Shown here: positions 18,070 to 25,971 of the stretch, in pieces | Layout: the number at the start of each line of letters is the position of its first letter | How positions within the stretch are numbered: position 1 is the first letter of the stretch | Source: Bacteroidota bacterium | Lineage (GTDB): Bacteria; Bacteroidota; Bacteroidia; B-17B0; Aurantibacillaceae | Assembly: GCA_900299295.1 (NCBI GenBank) | Contig: OMJH01000095.1 | Coordinates: forward strand, 1 to 54,682 | DNA: 54,682 nucleotides | Direction: 5' to 3' | Notes under the pieces: model-generated | The model's database searches: none | What the model was told of the DNA's origin: nothing | The model's input: only the letters and a program-made list of their open reading frames with translations | Translations under genes and position numbers: made by a program

Positions 18070-18150
18070 TTTTTCCAATCCCTTCGCCGTTATTGCCCGG
18101 ATTAGGTTCAAGGGATACCTCTCAGCCCCGAAGGACGCTCCCTGAAAATT
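18070..18150 (-). promoter_or_regulatory. TPP riboswitch aptamer (THI element)
   Basis: Read on the minus strand the element has all conserved parts of the thiamine pyrophosphate aptamer: P1 UUUUC with GAAAA (18144-18148 / 18071-18075), GGGA pairing with UCCC, a P3 hairpin with UUCG loop, the pyrimidine-sensing CUGAGAG, then CCCUUGAACCUAAUCCGG and the diphosphate-binding part CAAUAACGGCGAAGGGA. The usual CUGAU is CUAAU here, a minor change. It is followed by an intrinsic terminator and the cupin gene, so high TPP should switch the cupin (and perhaps the ferredoxin behind it) off. Confidence 0.92.
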
Positions 18151-18230
18151 CTCTTACTTGTTTTGAATAAAGATTCATGCCATTCGAAAAGGAAAATAGT
18201 TCCACGATAATTTTTTTTATTTCAATTTCG

Positions 18231-18261
18231 TTTGTGGTCGACTAAACATTGCGTATATTTG
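18231..18261 (+). promoter_or_regulatory. Promoter of the initiator tRNA gene
   Basis: A TTTG -33 element (18231-18234) and a perfect TATATTTG -7 box (18254-18261) are separated by 19 bp, the best fit to the Bacteroidota sigma-ABfr consensus in this window. Transcription would start about 25 nt before the tRNA. Confidence 0.8.
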
Positions 18262-18292
18262 CACATCGAAAATTTGTTCTTTCGATTTACAG

Positions 18293-18367
<75 letters not shown>

Positions 18368-18372
18368 AAAAA

Positions 18373-18398
18373 GGTTGCCAATTGGCAACCTTTTTTTT
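18373..18398 (+). terminator. Rho-independent terminator of tRNA-fMet
   Basis: A perfect 7-bp stem GGTTGCC/GGCAACC with AATT loop is followed by eight T residues, beginning five bases after the tRNA CCA end. The A run before the stem means it could also work on the opposite strand. Confidence 0.92.
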
Positions 18399-18558
18399 GT
18401 AGGAAATAATCGAGTCATGTTTTACTCTCAAATTTACTTGACAAATATTGGAAAAATATAAAATTATTTTTTTTAGGATTTCAAAGCAAAATCTTGCTTT
18501 AATAATTAATGGTTGGAATAAATAGTTTTAAGCTACAATAATCAAAAAAATATCAAAA

Positions 18559-18759
18559 TTATTTTGCTTTTTGTATTGAGTCTGATTTTTCCATCAATGA
18601 ATCTACATTTCCTAAAGCCTTTATCAATTCATCTTCGGCCTTTTTAATGGATTGATCAGTTATAGAATCTGTGATTTGTTGCGTTTTTTCATCTGAAGGG
18701 CCGCAAGAGACATTGAATAACACGATCAAAAGAACAGCGAATAATTTTATTTTTTTCAT
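18559..18759 (-). CDS. Small lipoprotein
   Basis: A 66-aa protein with a lipoprotein signal, MKKIKLFAVLLIVLFNVSC (lipid Cys19), then a short hydrophilic tail rich in Asp, Ser, Gln and Lys (TDSITDQSIKKAEDEL) that probably forms one amphipathic helix. It shares the CGPS start of the mature part and a similar helical tail with the neighbouring gene at 18825, so the two look like diverged duplicates. No known family is recognised; tiny abundant lipoproteins of this kind are common in Bacteroidota. The gene has its own start after a terminator. Confidence 0.75.
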   Translation of the reverse strand: MKKIKLFAVLLIVLFNVSCGPSDEKTQQITDSITDQSIKKAEDELIKALGNVDSLMEKSDSIQKAK

Positions 18760-18774
18760 AACGCAGTTTTGAAG

Positions 18775-18800
18775 AAAAAAAAAACCTCCCGAAAGAGGTT
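18775..18800 (-). terminator. Rho-independent terminator between the two small lipoprotein genes
   Basis: On the minus strand AACCTC/GAGGTT (18795-18800 with 18783-18788) closes a TTTCGG loop and is followed by a U tract of ten. It ends the upstream lipoprotein transcript 25 bp after its stop codon. Confidence 0.85.
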
Positions 18801-18824
18801 TTTTTTAATTAATCAAATCATTAA

Positions 18825-19043
18825 TTAATTTACTGGTGCAGGAGTAGTGTCTGCAGCAGCAGTAGCCTTTGCAAGTGAATCAGCCATTGCAGCTTCTGCA
18901 GCAGCCTTAGCTGTTGAATCAGCAATACGAGTTGAATCAGCTACGCGCTGAGCTTCTTTTTCTTGATCTTCTTTAGAAGGACCACAAGCAACAAAAGCAT
19001 TAGCAACAAGTGCTAAAGCAAGGATAGAGAATACTTTTTTCAT
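18825..19043 (-). CDS. Small alanine-rich lipoprotein
   Basis: A 72-aa lipoprotein with signal MKKVFSILALALVANAFVAC (lipid Cys20) and a mature part of about 50 residues made almost entirely of Ala, Asp, Ser, Lys and Glu (RIADSTAKAAAEAAMADS), predicted as a continuous helix, ending TTPAPVN. It resembles Lpp-like helical envelope lipoproteins in composition only; no homology to Lpp is claimed. It has its own terminator, and the neighbouring lipoprotein at 18559 seems a relative. Confidence 0.8.
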   Translation of the reverse strand: MKKVFSILALALVANAFVACGPSKEDQEKEAQRVADSTRIADSTAKAAAEAAMADSLAKATAAADTTPAPVN

Positions 19044-19207
19044 TTTTGTGTTTTTTAATTTCCTTTTTATTCCTGTTTCAGCAATTAGGTAACCTACAAA
19101 AAATATTTTTTTTAATAATTATATATAAATAGCTGTTATTCAGGATTATAAAATTAATTTTTCAGCCCTGTGAAAAAGCTTTTTCGTTAAATTTTAGCCG
19201 ATTGGGT

Positions 19208-19215
19208 TACATTTG
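19208..19215 (+). promoter_or_regulatory. Putative -7 box (TACATTTG) for the sigma factor operon
   Basis: TACATTTG fits TAnnTTTG and lies 28 bp before the start of the ECF sigma gene. No clear TTG is seen at the right spacing. Confidence 0.4.
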
Positions 19216-19242
19216 CCACTCAAACTGAATTAAAATCGTACA

Positions 19243-19812
19243 ATGTCAGATTTTAGGGATTCCACCGATTCAGAATTGATCGACGGACTCAAAAATAACA
19301 ATGGGACTTTAATCCGGCTATTGTACAAAAAGTTCTTTGGCATTATTTTGAAATTTGTTGTAACTAATAACGGCACTGAACAGGATGCAAAGGATGTTTA
19401 TCAAAACAGTATACTTGTTCTGTATAATAACTGTAAAAAACCCGAATTTCAACTAAATTGTCAGCTACAAACGTATATTTTTTCAGTTGCAAAGCGGCTT
19501 TGGCTTAAACAAATTGGGAAAGATAAAAGGTTGACTCGGCTTACAGAAGAAAGCACTACCTATGATTTGGTTGATGTTTCTGGGGACATACAAACCTCCG
19601 AAGAGCGCGAGCAAGAAATTGAAATCATGGAAGAAAAACTGCAACAGCTTGGAGAACCTTGCCGCACCCTGCTTACCGATTTTTATTATACACGCTTGAC
19701 GATGGACCAAATTGCTGAAAAATTCGGCTACACAAATTCAGATAACGCCAAAACTCAAAAATATAAATGCTTACAACGTTTGAGAAAATCATTCGCAAAA
19801 GGAAAAGAATAA
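19243..19812 (+). CDS. RNA polymerase sigma factor, ECF-type sigma-70 family
   Basis: A 189-aa alternative sigma factor with region 2 (about 20-90; DAKDVYQNSILVLYNN is the -10 recognition helix, QLQTYIFSVAKRLWLKQI the melting part) and region 4 (about 135-185; LTMDQIAEKFGYTNSDNAKTQKYKCLQRL helix-turn-helix), joined by a short acidic linker. Region 1.1 and 3 are absent, as in ECF factors. The next gene starts one base after the stop and has the layout of an anti-sigma factor fused to a protease, so the two are almost certainly translated together and form a regulatory pair. The regulon is unknown. Confidence 0.9.
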   Translation: MSDFRDSTDSELIDGLKNNNGTLIRLLYKKFFGIILKFVVTNNGTEQDAKDVYQNSILVLYNNCKKPEFQLNCQLQTYIFSVAKRLWLKQIGKDKRLTRLTEESTTYDLVDVSGDIQTSEEREQEIEIMEEKLQQLGEPCRTLLTDFYYTRLTMDQIAEKFGYTNSDNAKTQKYKCLQRLRKSFAKGKE

Positions 19813-19813
19813 A

Positions 19814-20884
19814 ATGAGAAACACTGATTTATTTGACGATTACATAACAAATCGACTCAGTTCAGAAGAAAAAATCGAATTTGAAAAAAAGCTGGGTGTG
19901 GACGAGGATCTGCGAAAAGAATTTTTTACCCATCAATTATTTATTTCGCAAATGGTTGCTGTCAGGCAAAATCAGGAGCTAAAAAATCTAATGAGAGAAA
20001 TTCATGACGATGAATTCGGTTCCACTCCGGTTATCCCAATTAATTCAAAAATAAATTATTTCAGGGTGGCTGCTGTTGCCGCCGGAATATCAATCCTAAT
20101 TTTCGTTGGGGGAATCAGTGTTTACAGGTTTGGATTCGAAAAAACTTCGGCAGCACGATATGAAGAGCTGGTTAAACGCACCGTCCAACGGATGGAAAAA
20201 GCAACACTTAACCTGGAAAAAAACAAAAGCGCAACTCCAAAAAAAATAATTCCGCCGGCAAACTTTGAAGCAACCGGCTTCGCCATATCCGCTAAAGGTT
20301 ATTTCATCACCTCATTACATTCCGTAAAAAACGCAGACTCCGTTAAGGTTCAAAACGAAGAAATCGGTTTTATGACTGCCGAAAAAGTTTGGGAAGATTC
20401 GCAGCTGGATGTCGCGATTTTTAAAGCTTCGAACCCTGAATTATTTGCAAGTAAAACCATTCCTATTTCTTTCCGCTTAAACCAATCTGACCTTGGCGAA
20501 AAAGTTTTCACGATCGGATATCCGCGAGAAACTATCGTTTATTCGGAAGGTAATGTCAGCGCATCCAGCGGATTCGATGGCGACACAACCAAATATCAAC
20601 TATCGATGCTCATTAATCCCGGAAATTCTGGAAGCCCTGTGCTAGATGAGAAAGGAAATTTAATCGGTATCATTTCCGGACGCAACACATCAGAACAAGG
20701 CGTTTCTTACGCTATAAAATCAAAATATATTTATCAAATGCTGAGACAGATTCCCGATGAACGACTGAATAAAGAAATCTCTCCGACCAACAAGAACATT
20801 TTAAAAAAGTTAAACCGGACCGATCAAATAAAAAAGTTAAGCCCTTCCGTTTTTAACGTAAAGGTTTATTCCTCTCAAGGATAA
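19814..20884 (+). CDS. Membrane-anchored trypsin-like serine protease with anti-sigma-like N-terminus
   Basis: A 356-aa single-pass membrane protein. Residues 1-65 are a short acidic helical domain of the kind seen in anti-sigma/zinc-finger-less regulators (FDDYITNRLSSEEKIEFEKK), facing the cytoplasm; a transmembrane helix follows at about 84-104; a helical stalk reaches to about 145; then a trypsin-like (S1C, HtrA-like) domain with H169 (ITSLHS), D199 (QLDVAIF) and S272 (NPGNSGSPV), all intact. No PDZ domain follows; the C-terminus of about 45 residues is basic and lysine-rich. It starts one base after the ECF sigma gene. The layout suggests a signal-transducing anti-sigma factor whose outer part is a protease, but sigma binding is inferred. 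Confidence 0.85.
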   Translation: MRNTDLFDDYITNRLSSEEKIEFEKKLGVDEDLRKEFFTHQLFISQMVAVRQNQELKNLMREIHDDEFGSTPVIPINSKINYFRVAAVAAGISILIFVGGISVYRFGFEKTSAARYEELVKRTVQRMEKATLNLEKNKSATPKKIIPPANFEATGFAISAKGYFITSLHSVKNADSVKVQNEEIGFMTAEKVWEDSQLDVAIFKASNPELFASKTIPISFRLNQSDLGEKVFTIGYPRETIVYSEGNVSASSGFDGDTTKYQLSMLINPGNSGSPVLDEKGNLIGIISGRNTSEQGVSYAIKSKYIYQMLRQIPDERLNKEISPTNKNILKKLNRTDQIKKLSPSVFNVKVYSSQG

Positions 20885-20982
20885 TAACTCAACTCGTCCC
20901 TTTTTTTAACCTTTCACCGCTGATATTTGCCGAACATTTCTCAGCATTCACATCAGATTGCAATTTTGATTAATTTTGATGT

Positions 20983-22923
20983 ATGAGCAACATAAACGCT
21001 GAATTTACTCCCGGATCACTGCTTGCCTCAATTACTACGCCTGAAGATTTACGACGACTAAACGAAGATCAACTCGAACAGGTTTCTCGAGAGCTCCGTC
21101 AGTTTATCATCGACCTCGTGTCGGTTAAAGGAGGACATTTCGGTGCAAGTCTTGGAACAGTTGAACTTTCGGTTGCTTTACACTACGTTTTTAACACCCC
21201 TTATGATCAACTGGTTTGGGACGTTGGCCATCAGGCTTATGGCCACAAAATATTAACCGGGCGCAGAGATCAGTTTCATACCAATAGAAAATACAAGGGT
21301 ATCAGCGGTTTTCCGAAAAGAGATGAAAGTAAATACGATACGTTTGGAGTTGGGCATTCCTCAACTTCAATTTCGGCAGCGCTGGGCATGGCAGTAGCGT
21401 CCGGTTACCTTGGAAAAAAAGACAAACAACACATTGCTGTTATTGGAGACGGTGCAATGACTGCCGGCCTGGCTTTTGAAGGCTTGAATCATGGCGGATC
21501 TGTAAATTCCAACCTTCTTGTTGTATTGAATGATAATTGCATGAGCATTGATCCAAATGTAGGAGCGCTGAAAGATTATCTCACTGATATCACTACCTCA
21601 CACACGTATAACAATGTGAAAGATGAAGTTTGGAAACTGCTTGGCAAACTTTCACAATTCGGTAAAAGCGCTCAGCAGATTGTTTCAAAGGTTCAAAACT
21701 CCATCAAATCATCCTTACTAAAACAAAGCAACTTATTTGAAAGTTTAAAGTTTCGTTACTTTGGTCCGGTCGACGGGCATGATGTAATTCGTTTGACTAA
21801 AATCATGGCCGATTTGAAGGATATTCCCGGCCCGAAAATTCTTCACGTTTTAACGGTAAAAGGAAAAGGATATAAGTTTTCTGAGGAAGGTAATCAAACC
21901 ATTTGGCACGCGCCTGGTCTCTTCAATAAAAACACGGGTGAAATAATCAAATCAACAAACAAAGAACCGCAACCACCAAAATATCAAGATGTGTTTGGGC
22001 ATACCATGGTAGAGCTGGCGGAGAAAAATTCAAAAATTATGGGCATCACGCCTGCAATGCCAACCGGCTGTTCCCTCAATATCATGATGAAAGCAATGCC
22101 TGACCGTGCCTTTGATGTGGGAATTGCGGAACAGCATGCAGTAACCTTTTCAGCCGGACTTGCCACGCAAGGCTTAATTCCGTATTGCAACATTTATTCA
22201 TCATTTATGCAGCGCGCATATGATCAGGTGATTCATGATGTTCCATTACAAAACCTTCATGTAGTATTTTGTCTCGATCGCGGTGGCCTTGTGGGTGCAG
22301 ATGGTCCGACCCATCACGGCGCTTACGATATTGCTTATTTAAGGTGCATTCCAAAAATGGTGGTTAGTGCTCCTATGAATGAGGAGGAGCTGAGAAATTT
22401 AATGTACACAGCCCAGCTTGAAAAAAATGCCGGTCCTTTTTCAATTCGTTATCCGCGTGGAAATGGCGTTCTTGTAGATTGGAAACGACCGCTGAAAGAA
22501 ATCAAAATTGGGAAGGGTCGTAAACTGAAAGACGGAAATGATGTAGCCATACTGTCCATCGGCCATCCGGGCAATTTTGCGTTAAAAGCAGCGGCTGAAC
22601 TGGAAACATCAGGAATATCTGCTGCCGTATATGACATGCGATTTGTGAAACCTCTGGACGAAGTTCTTTTGAAAGAAGTCTTCAGTAAATTTTCCAAAGT
22701 GATTACCATTGAAGACGGATGTATCCAGGGTGGATTTGGCAGTGCTATTTTAGAATTTATGGCCGATAATGGATTTAGCGCTGAGGTGAAAAGATTAGGG
22801 ATTCCGGATGCGTTTATTGAACACGGTGAACCACAAGAGTTGTGGTCGGAATGCGGCTACGATACCGCTTCCATAATTAAATCGGCTAAAAAAATGATAT
22901 CTGAAGCTTCAGTAAAAAAGTAA
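20983..22923 (+). CDS. dxs: 1-deoxy-D-xylulose-5-phosphate synthase
   Basis: A 646-aa thiamine-diphosphate-dependent transketolase-like enzyme that condenses pyruvate and glyceraldehyde 3-phosphate, the first step of the MEP isoprenoid pathway. The cofactor site is [11 protein letters not shown] (near residue 153) with NDNCMSI about 28 residues later; the catalytic glutamate is in [14 protein letters not shown] (near 382), and [15 protein letters not shown] is the DXS signature of the pyrimidine domain. The C-terminal domain (about 505-646) is complete. No other MEP gene is adjacent. The gene lies 98 bp after the protease gene and on the same strand as the following small gene. Confidence 0.96.
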   Translation: MSNINAEFTPGSLLASITTPEDLRRLNEDQLEQVSRELRQFIIDLVSVKGGHFGASLGTVELSVALHYVFNTPYDQLVWDVGHQAYGHKILTGRRDQFHTNRKYKGISGFPKRDESKYDTFGVGHSSTSISAALGMAVASGYLGKKDKQHIAVIGDGAMTAGLAFEGLNHGGSVNSNLLVVLNDNCMSIDPNVGALKDYLTDITTSHTYNNVKDEVWKLLGKLSQFGKSAQQIVSKVQNSIKSSLLKQSNLFESLKFRYFGPVDGHDVIRLTKIMADLKDIPGPKILHVLTVKGKGYKFSEEGNQTIWHAPGLFNKNTGEIIKSTNKEPQPPKYQDVFGHTMVELAEKNSKIMGITPAMPTGCSLNIMMKAMPDRAFDVGIAEQHAVTFSAGLATQGLIPYCNIYSSFMQRAYDQVIHDVPLQNLHVVFCLDRGGLVGADGPTHHGAYDIAYLRCIPKMVVSAPMNEEELRNLMYTAQLEKNAGPFSIRYPRGNGVLVDWKRPLKEIKIGKGRKLKDGNDVAILSIGHPGNFALKAAAELETSGISAAVYDMRFVKPLDEVLLKEVFSKFSKVITIEDGCIQGGFGSAILEFMADNGFSAEVKRLGIPDAFIEHGEPQELWSECGYDTASIIKSAKKMISEASVKK

Positions 22924-22955
22924 TTTTTTTACATTTGGTTTATCAATTTAAAATC

Positions 22956-23225
22956 ATGGACAAAGAAAGAATTAAAGCAGAAGTGGAGCGTTTAAAAAAA
23001 CAGATCGTGCAAACAAAGGAAAATCATAAACGCGCAAACGATAACCACAAGTATCAGCTGGACAGTTTAAAGAAAAGTGTTGCCATTCAATCCACGCCAT
23101 CGGCTAAGCAAAGTGCCAAAAGCCGGGTGCAAGCAAAAATGCAATCATGGGCAAGCGCCAAAGCCGCGCAAGCTCTCGAAATAAAAAGAATACAAGATCA
23201 AATTGCCAGGGTTAAAGCCGGATAA
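22956..23225 (+). CDS. Small coiled-coil hypothetical protein
   Basis: An 89-aa soluble, highly basic protein with no signal peptide. The start at 22956 (MDKERIKAEVERLKKQIV) is the first ATG; an alternative TTG at 22935 adds seven residues. The sequence is almost all helix-forming, with heptad-like Leu/Ile/Val spacing at both ends (AEVERLKKQIVQTKEN and EIKRIQDQIARVKAG) and a Ser/Ala/Gln-rich middle. I do not recognise a family. It follows dxs by 32 bp and its stop codon abuts the stop of the convergent radical SAM gene. Confidence 0.7.
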   Translation: MDKERIKAEVERLKKQIVQTKENHKRANDNHKYQLDSLKKSVAIQSTPSAKQSAKSRVQAKMQSWASAKAAQALEIKRIQDQIARVKAG

Positions 23226-24245
23226 TCATTCGCTGAACACAGAAGTTCCCTCGGAACAATTCCTGCAGATGTCAATGTTCTTTCGTGAAGAAAGAATCGA
23301 CTTTCGAAAATTATTGTAAGCGGTTGACTTCCAAATTTCGAGAAAGGTTGATGTATTCAATTCTCCCATTTTATGTTGGGCATCCTTATCAAAACAACAA
23401 GGAACTATTTTTCCATCCCAGGTAATAACACACCCGCTCCACATACGCCAACATTGATTCAATAAACTATTCTTTATCGACCATTTGCCGTGTTCATTTT
23501 TTTTATATCTGGAATATTTTTCATTTAACGGAATTAATTCATTTCCGTTTTCGTAGTCATATACCTGTGCTGTTTTAATCTTTACTTCATCTACCCCCAT
23601 TTTTTTTGCCAACATCCTCACTTCCTCAACTTGATGTTCGTTTGGTTTCACAACTAAAAACTGAAATATTACCTGCGGGTGATGCTTATTTAATTTCTTT
23701 CTCCAAAAAAGAATTTTTTTTGTTCCCTCAATCACTTTTTCAATGTCGCCTCCAACTCTGTATTTTGAGTACGTTTCCTGGGTGGTTCCGTCTATCGAAA
23801 TGATAAGCCGGTTCAAGCCGGATTCAATTGTTTTCTTTGCTGAATCATCCGTAATAAAGTGAGCATTGGTGCTTGTAGCAGTAAAAATTTTTTTATCAGC
23901 TGCGTACTTTACCATCTCTAAAAATTTTGGATTCAGGTACGGCTCGCCCTGAAAATAAAACGTTAAATAAATTAATCGATCTGATAACTGATCGATTGTG
24001 GTTCTGAAAAAAAATTCATCGAGCATTCCTGTTGGGCGCGAAAAATTTCGCAAACCGCTTGGGCACTCCGGGCAACGAAGGTTACAAGAGGTTGTAGGTT
24101 CAATGGAAACACTTATCGGCAAGCCCCGGTGAAAATTTTTTTTAAATGTGCGCGAAAAAAAATAAGTACTATAAACTTGCAATGCGTTCCACATCTTTTT
24201 TACGGAAAGTGTTTTAAGCAAGTCTAATGAATCGTACAGCGCCAT
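23226..24245 (-). CDS. Radical SAM protein with SPASM-like C-terminal domain
   Basis: A 339-aa radical S-adenosylmethionine enzyme. The start at 24245 (MALYDSLDLLKTL) is the first ATG; an upstream TTG would add only four residues. The 4Fe-4S cluster motif is CNLRCPEC (C54, C58, C61), then the barrel with YFQGEPYLNPKFLEMVKYA and GLNRLIISIDGTTQETYSKYRVGG. The C-terminal SPASM-like part holds further cysteines (NQCWRMWSGC, IVPCCFDKD, DICRNCSEG), binding auxiliary Fe-S clusters. It belongs to the broad SPASM group that modifies peptides, proteins or sugars. There is no obvious peptide substrate gene beside it, so the substrate is unknown. Confidence 0.88.
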   Translation of the reverse strand: MALYDSLDLLKTLSVKKMWNALQVYSTYFFSRTFKKNFHRGLPISVSIEPTTSCNLRCPECPSGLRNFSRPTGMLDEFFFRTTIDQLSDRLIYLTFYFQGEPYLNPKFLEMVKYAADKKIFTATSTNAHFITDDSAKKTIESGLNRLIISIDGTTQETYSKYRVGGDIEKVIEGTKKILFWRKKLNKHHPQVIFQFLVVKPNEHQVEEVRMLAKKMGVDEVKIKTAQVYDYENGNELIPLNEKYSRYKKNEHGKWSIKNSLLNQCWRMWSGCVITWDGKIVPCCFDKDAQHKMGELNTSTFLEIWKSTAYNNFRKSILSSRKNIDICRNCSEGTSVFSE

Positions 24246-24286
24246 GAAACTTATCAATCCTGATAAAGTTACGCCAAACCAAATAA

Positions 24287-24697
24287 CTATTCGTGAATTT
24301 CTTCGTGAAAAATTGCAGCGCTCACTTCATTTAATTCAATTGACCTTTCGGCACGGCAGCCGGTTTCTCTTAACTTCTCGTTTACATTTAACTCCTGCAA
24401 TAACTTATCGATATTAGGAGGTGAGACAAAATGGCTTTTACCTTCATCTCCCTCAATAGAAATAATAATCACAGGAACCTCTACGGCATTGAATGCATCC
24501 CACATTTTAGTGTAAGTTTCTGCCTCTCGCATCGCAATTGAAATATCACATAATACCATATCAATCGCTTTTTTATTTGTATGAAGTAGGGCCTCTTGCG
24601 TGTTTACTGAATTCACAACAGAATGCCCGTCCTGAGTCAACAAAAAACCGATTGCTTCACGAACAATTTCATCATCTTCAATTAAAATTATATTCAT
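24287..24697 (-). CDS. Response regulator receiver protein, atypical (no conserved Lys)
   Basis: A 136-aa single-domain receiver protein without an output domain. The start at 24697 (MNIILIEDDEIV) is the natural beginning; the longer frame adds eight residues. D8/D9 form the acidic pocket, D51 (VLCDIS) is the phosphorylation site and S80 (IIISIEG) the switch residue. The conserved Lys-Pro near the end of the fold is replaced by S92-P93 (VSPPNIDKLL), which usually weakens or changes phosphorylation control. The tail past residue 105 is acidic. It lies 41 bp from the radical SAM gene on the same strand; no kinase is nearby. Confidence 0.82.
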   Translation of the reverse strand: MNIILIEDDEIVREAIGFLLTQDGHSVVNSVNTQEALLHTNKKAIDMVLCDISIAMREAETYTKMWDAFNAVEVPVIIISIEGDEGKSHFVSPPNIDKLLQELNVNEKLRETGCRAERSIELNEVSAAIFHEEIHE

Positions 24698-24804
24698 CTT
24701 AAAAAGTTGAATATAAAACAAGGAGCATCAAACGAAATACTCTTTCGTTAAAGTCAGTCTTCAGTAAATTGAAACGGGATTTAAAAAGACTAAAATCGAT
24801 AAAA

Positions 24805-25863
24805 TCATCCGCTCACGCGATTCATCCGCATACTTTTCAGCATCCAGTCCGGTAAGGGGCGTGTCGCATCGCGCTTGCGCAAATCCAAATACCAGTTCCA
24901 CTTTTTGAAAATGGGAATTTTGAATGTTTCTACGAATTCGATTAAAGTGCCATCAGGGTCCTCGGTGTAACAAAAATGCCCTGCTGCTTCTCCCATCTCA
25001 AAGTCTTTACCACCATCAATCGTAAACGGTTGTCCGAATTCCTTGCATTTTTCTTTTAATGCCGTCATGTTTTTCACGTCAAAACACAAATGAATAAAAC
25101 CCAGATCGCCCCAGAAACGGCCTTCAAAAATTTTCTTTACGGGCGTATTTTTAACTTCAATCAGTTCAATTACACTTTTGCCGAGGAGTCGCGAAAAACT
25201 TCCTTCTCGTGCTTTACTGTGACCAAGCAACATTCGTCGGCATGCGCGCGCTCCTCCGGGTAGGTGTTTTAAATCTTCAAAAACTCCTTCAGCATCATAA
25301 AGAACTTTATCATACCCTAAAATTTCATGATAAAATTTCTTTGATTTTTCAATGTTACTTACGCCGATGACCGCACCGCAGGGTCCGCCGGTGTAATGCG
25401 TTCCCTTCGCGAACCAGTTATCAAATTCCACCACTTCAAAAATATTTCCCAAATGATCTCCGAGATAAAAATGTTCTCGGCCTGAAGGATCACGAAGGAC
25501 ATCGCTTAACAATTTTGCGCCGGCGCCTTTTAATGCGCGATAATTTTCACGCACATTGAGTGATTTCATTTTACAAATGAAAATTCCCAGATCGCCTAAA
25601 AGTGGTTGATGAATTGGCGGGACAGGCGTACGGCTGGTGTATTGCCAGATTTCAAATCCGCCTCCGCCAAGCAAATTAATCGCGAGTATTGCGTGGCGCT
25701 GATGCGGCATTCCACCCGTATAAGGTAACATCTGATTCGCTTCGGCCGCTTCCTCAAAAACAGGAATGTCCATCCCAAACATTTTTCTGTACCAATCAAA
25801 CCCTTTGTGAACATCAGGCACACCGATGCCCATTTGCTGTATTCCTGAAATGAGATAATCCAT
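24805..25863 (-). CDS. VOC family protein with two glyoxalase-like domains
   Basis: A 352-aa cytoplasmic protein made of two vicinal-oxygen-chelate domains, about 1-145 (starting IQQMGIGVPDVHKGFDWYRK, with FEIWQY and DHLGNIFEVVE) and about 165-310 (GVSNIEKSKKFYHEILGYD, FIHLCFDVKN, TEDPDGTLIEFVE). Each domain has a metal-type His/Glu pattern (FIHLC, LIEFVE), as in extradiol dioxygenases, glyoxalase I and related enzymes. Its overall length is close to hydroxyphenylpyruvate dioxygenase but the motifs do not match that enzyme. The substrate is not known, and no catabolic genes are nearby. Confidence 0.85.
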   Translation of the reverse strand: MDYLISGIQQMGIGVPDVHKGFDWYRKMFGMDIPVFEEAAEANQMLPYTGGMPHQRHAILAINLLGGGGFEIWQYTSRTPVPPIHQPLLGDLGIFICKMKSLNVRENYRALKGAGAKLLSDVLRDPSGREHFYLGDHLGNIFEVVEFDNWFAKGTHYTGGPCGAVIGVSNIEKSKKFYHEILGYDKVLYDAEGVFEDLKHLPGGARACRRMLLGHSKAREGSFSRLLGKSVIELIEVKNTPVKKIFEGRFWGDLGFIHLCFDVKNMTALKEKCKEFGQPFTIDGGKDFEMGEAAGHFCYTEDPDGTLIEFVETFKIPIFKKWNWYLDLRKRDATRPLPDWMLKSMRMNRVSG

Positions 25864-25876
25864 GTTACATTTTTTA

Positions 25877-25884
25877 CAAAGATA
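25877..25884 (-). promoter_or_regulatory. Putative -7 box (TATCTTTG) for the VOC gene
   Basis: On the minus strand TATCTTTG fits TAnnTTTG exactly, 14 bp before the start codon at 25863. A TTG lies 16 bp upstream, shorter than the usual 19-21 spacing. Confidence 0.4.
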
Positions 25885-25971
25885 AAATTATGGTGCGATT
25901 CAAATATCATCCGAAATAATTCATCAATTATTTTTGTTTTCGTAATATTACGATTGAAAAATTAAACCGAC

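Noticed and set aside
20971-20978. TAATTTTG as a promoter -7 box for dxs
   Set aside because: It lies only 12 bp before the dxs start, so transcription would begin inside or at the start codon, and no TTG is at the right spacing.
20983-22923. dxs as the target of the TPP riboswitch at 18070
   Set aside because: The riboswitch reads leftward on the minus strand and dxs is on the plus strand 2.8 kb to the right.
22956-23225. The small protein beside the radical SAM gene as a RiPP precursor peptide
   Set aside because: It is convergent rather than co-directional, is a basic coiled coil without a leader or Cys/Gly core, and follows dxs.
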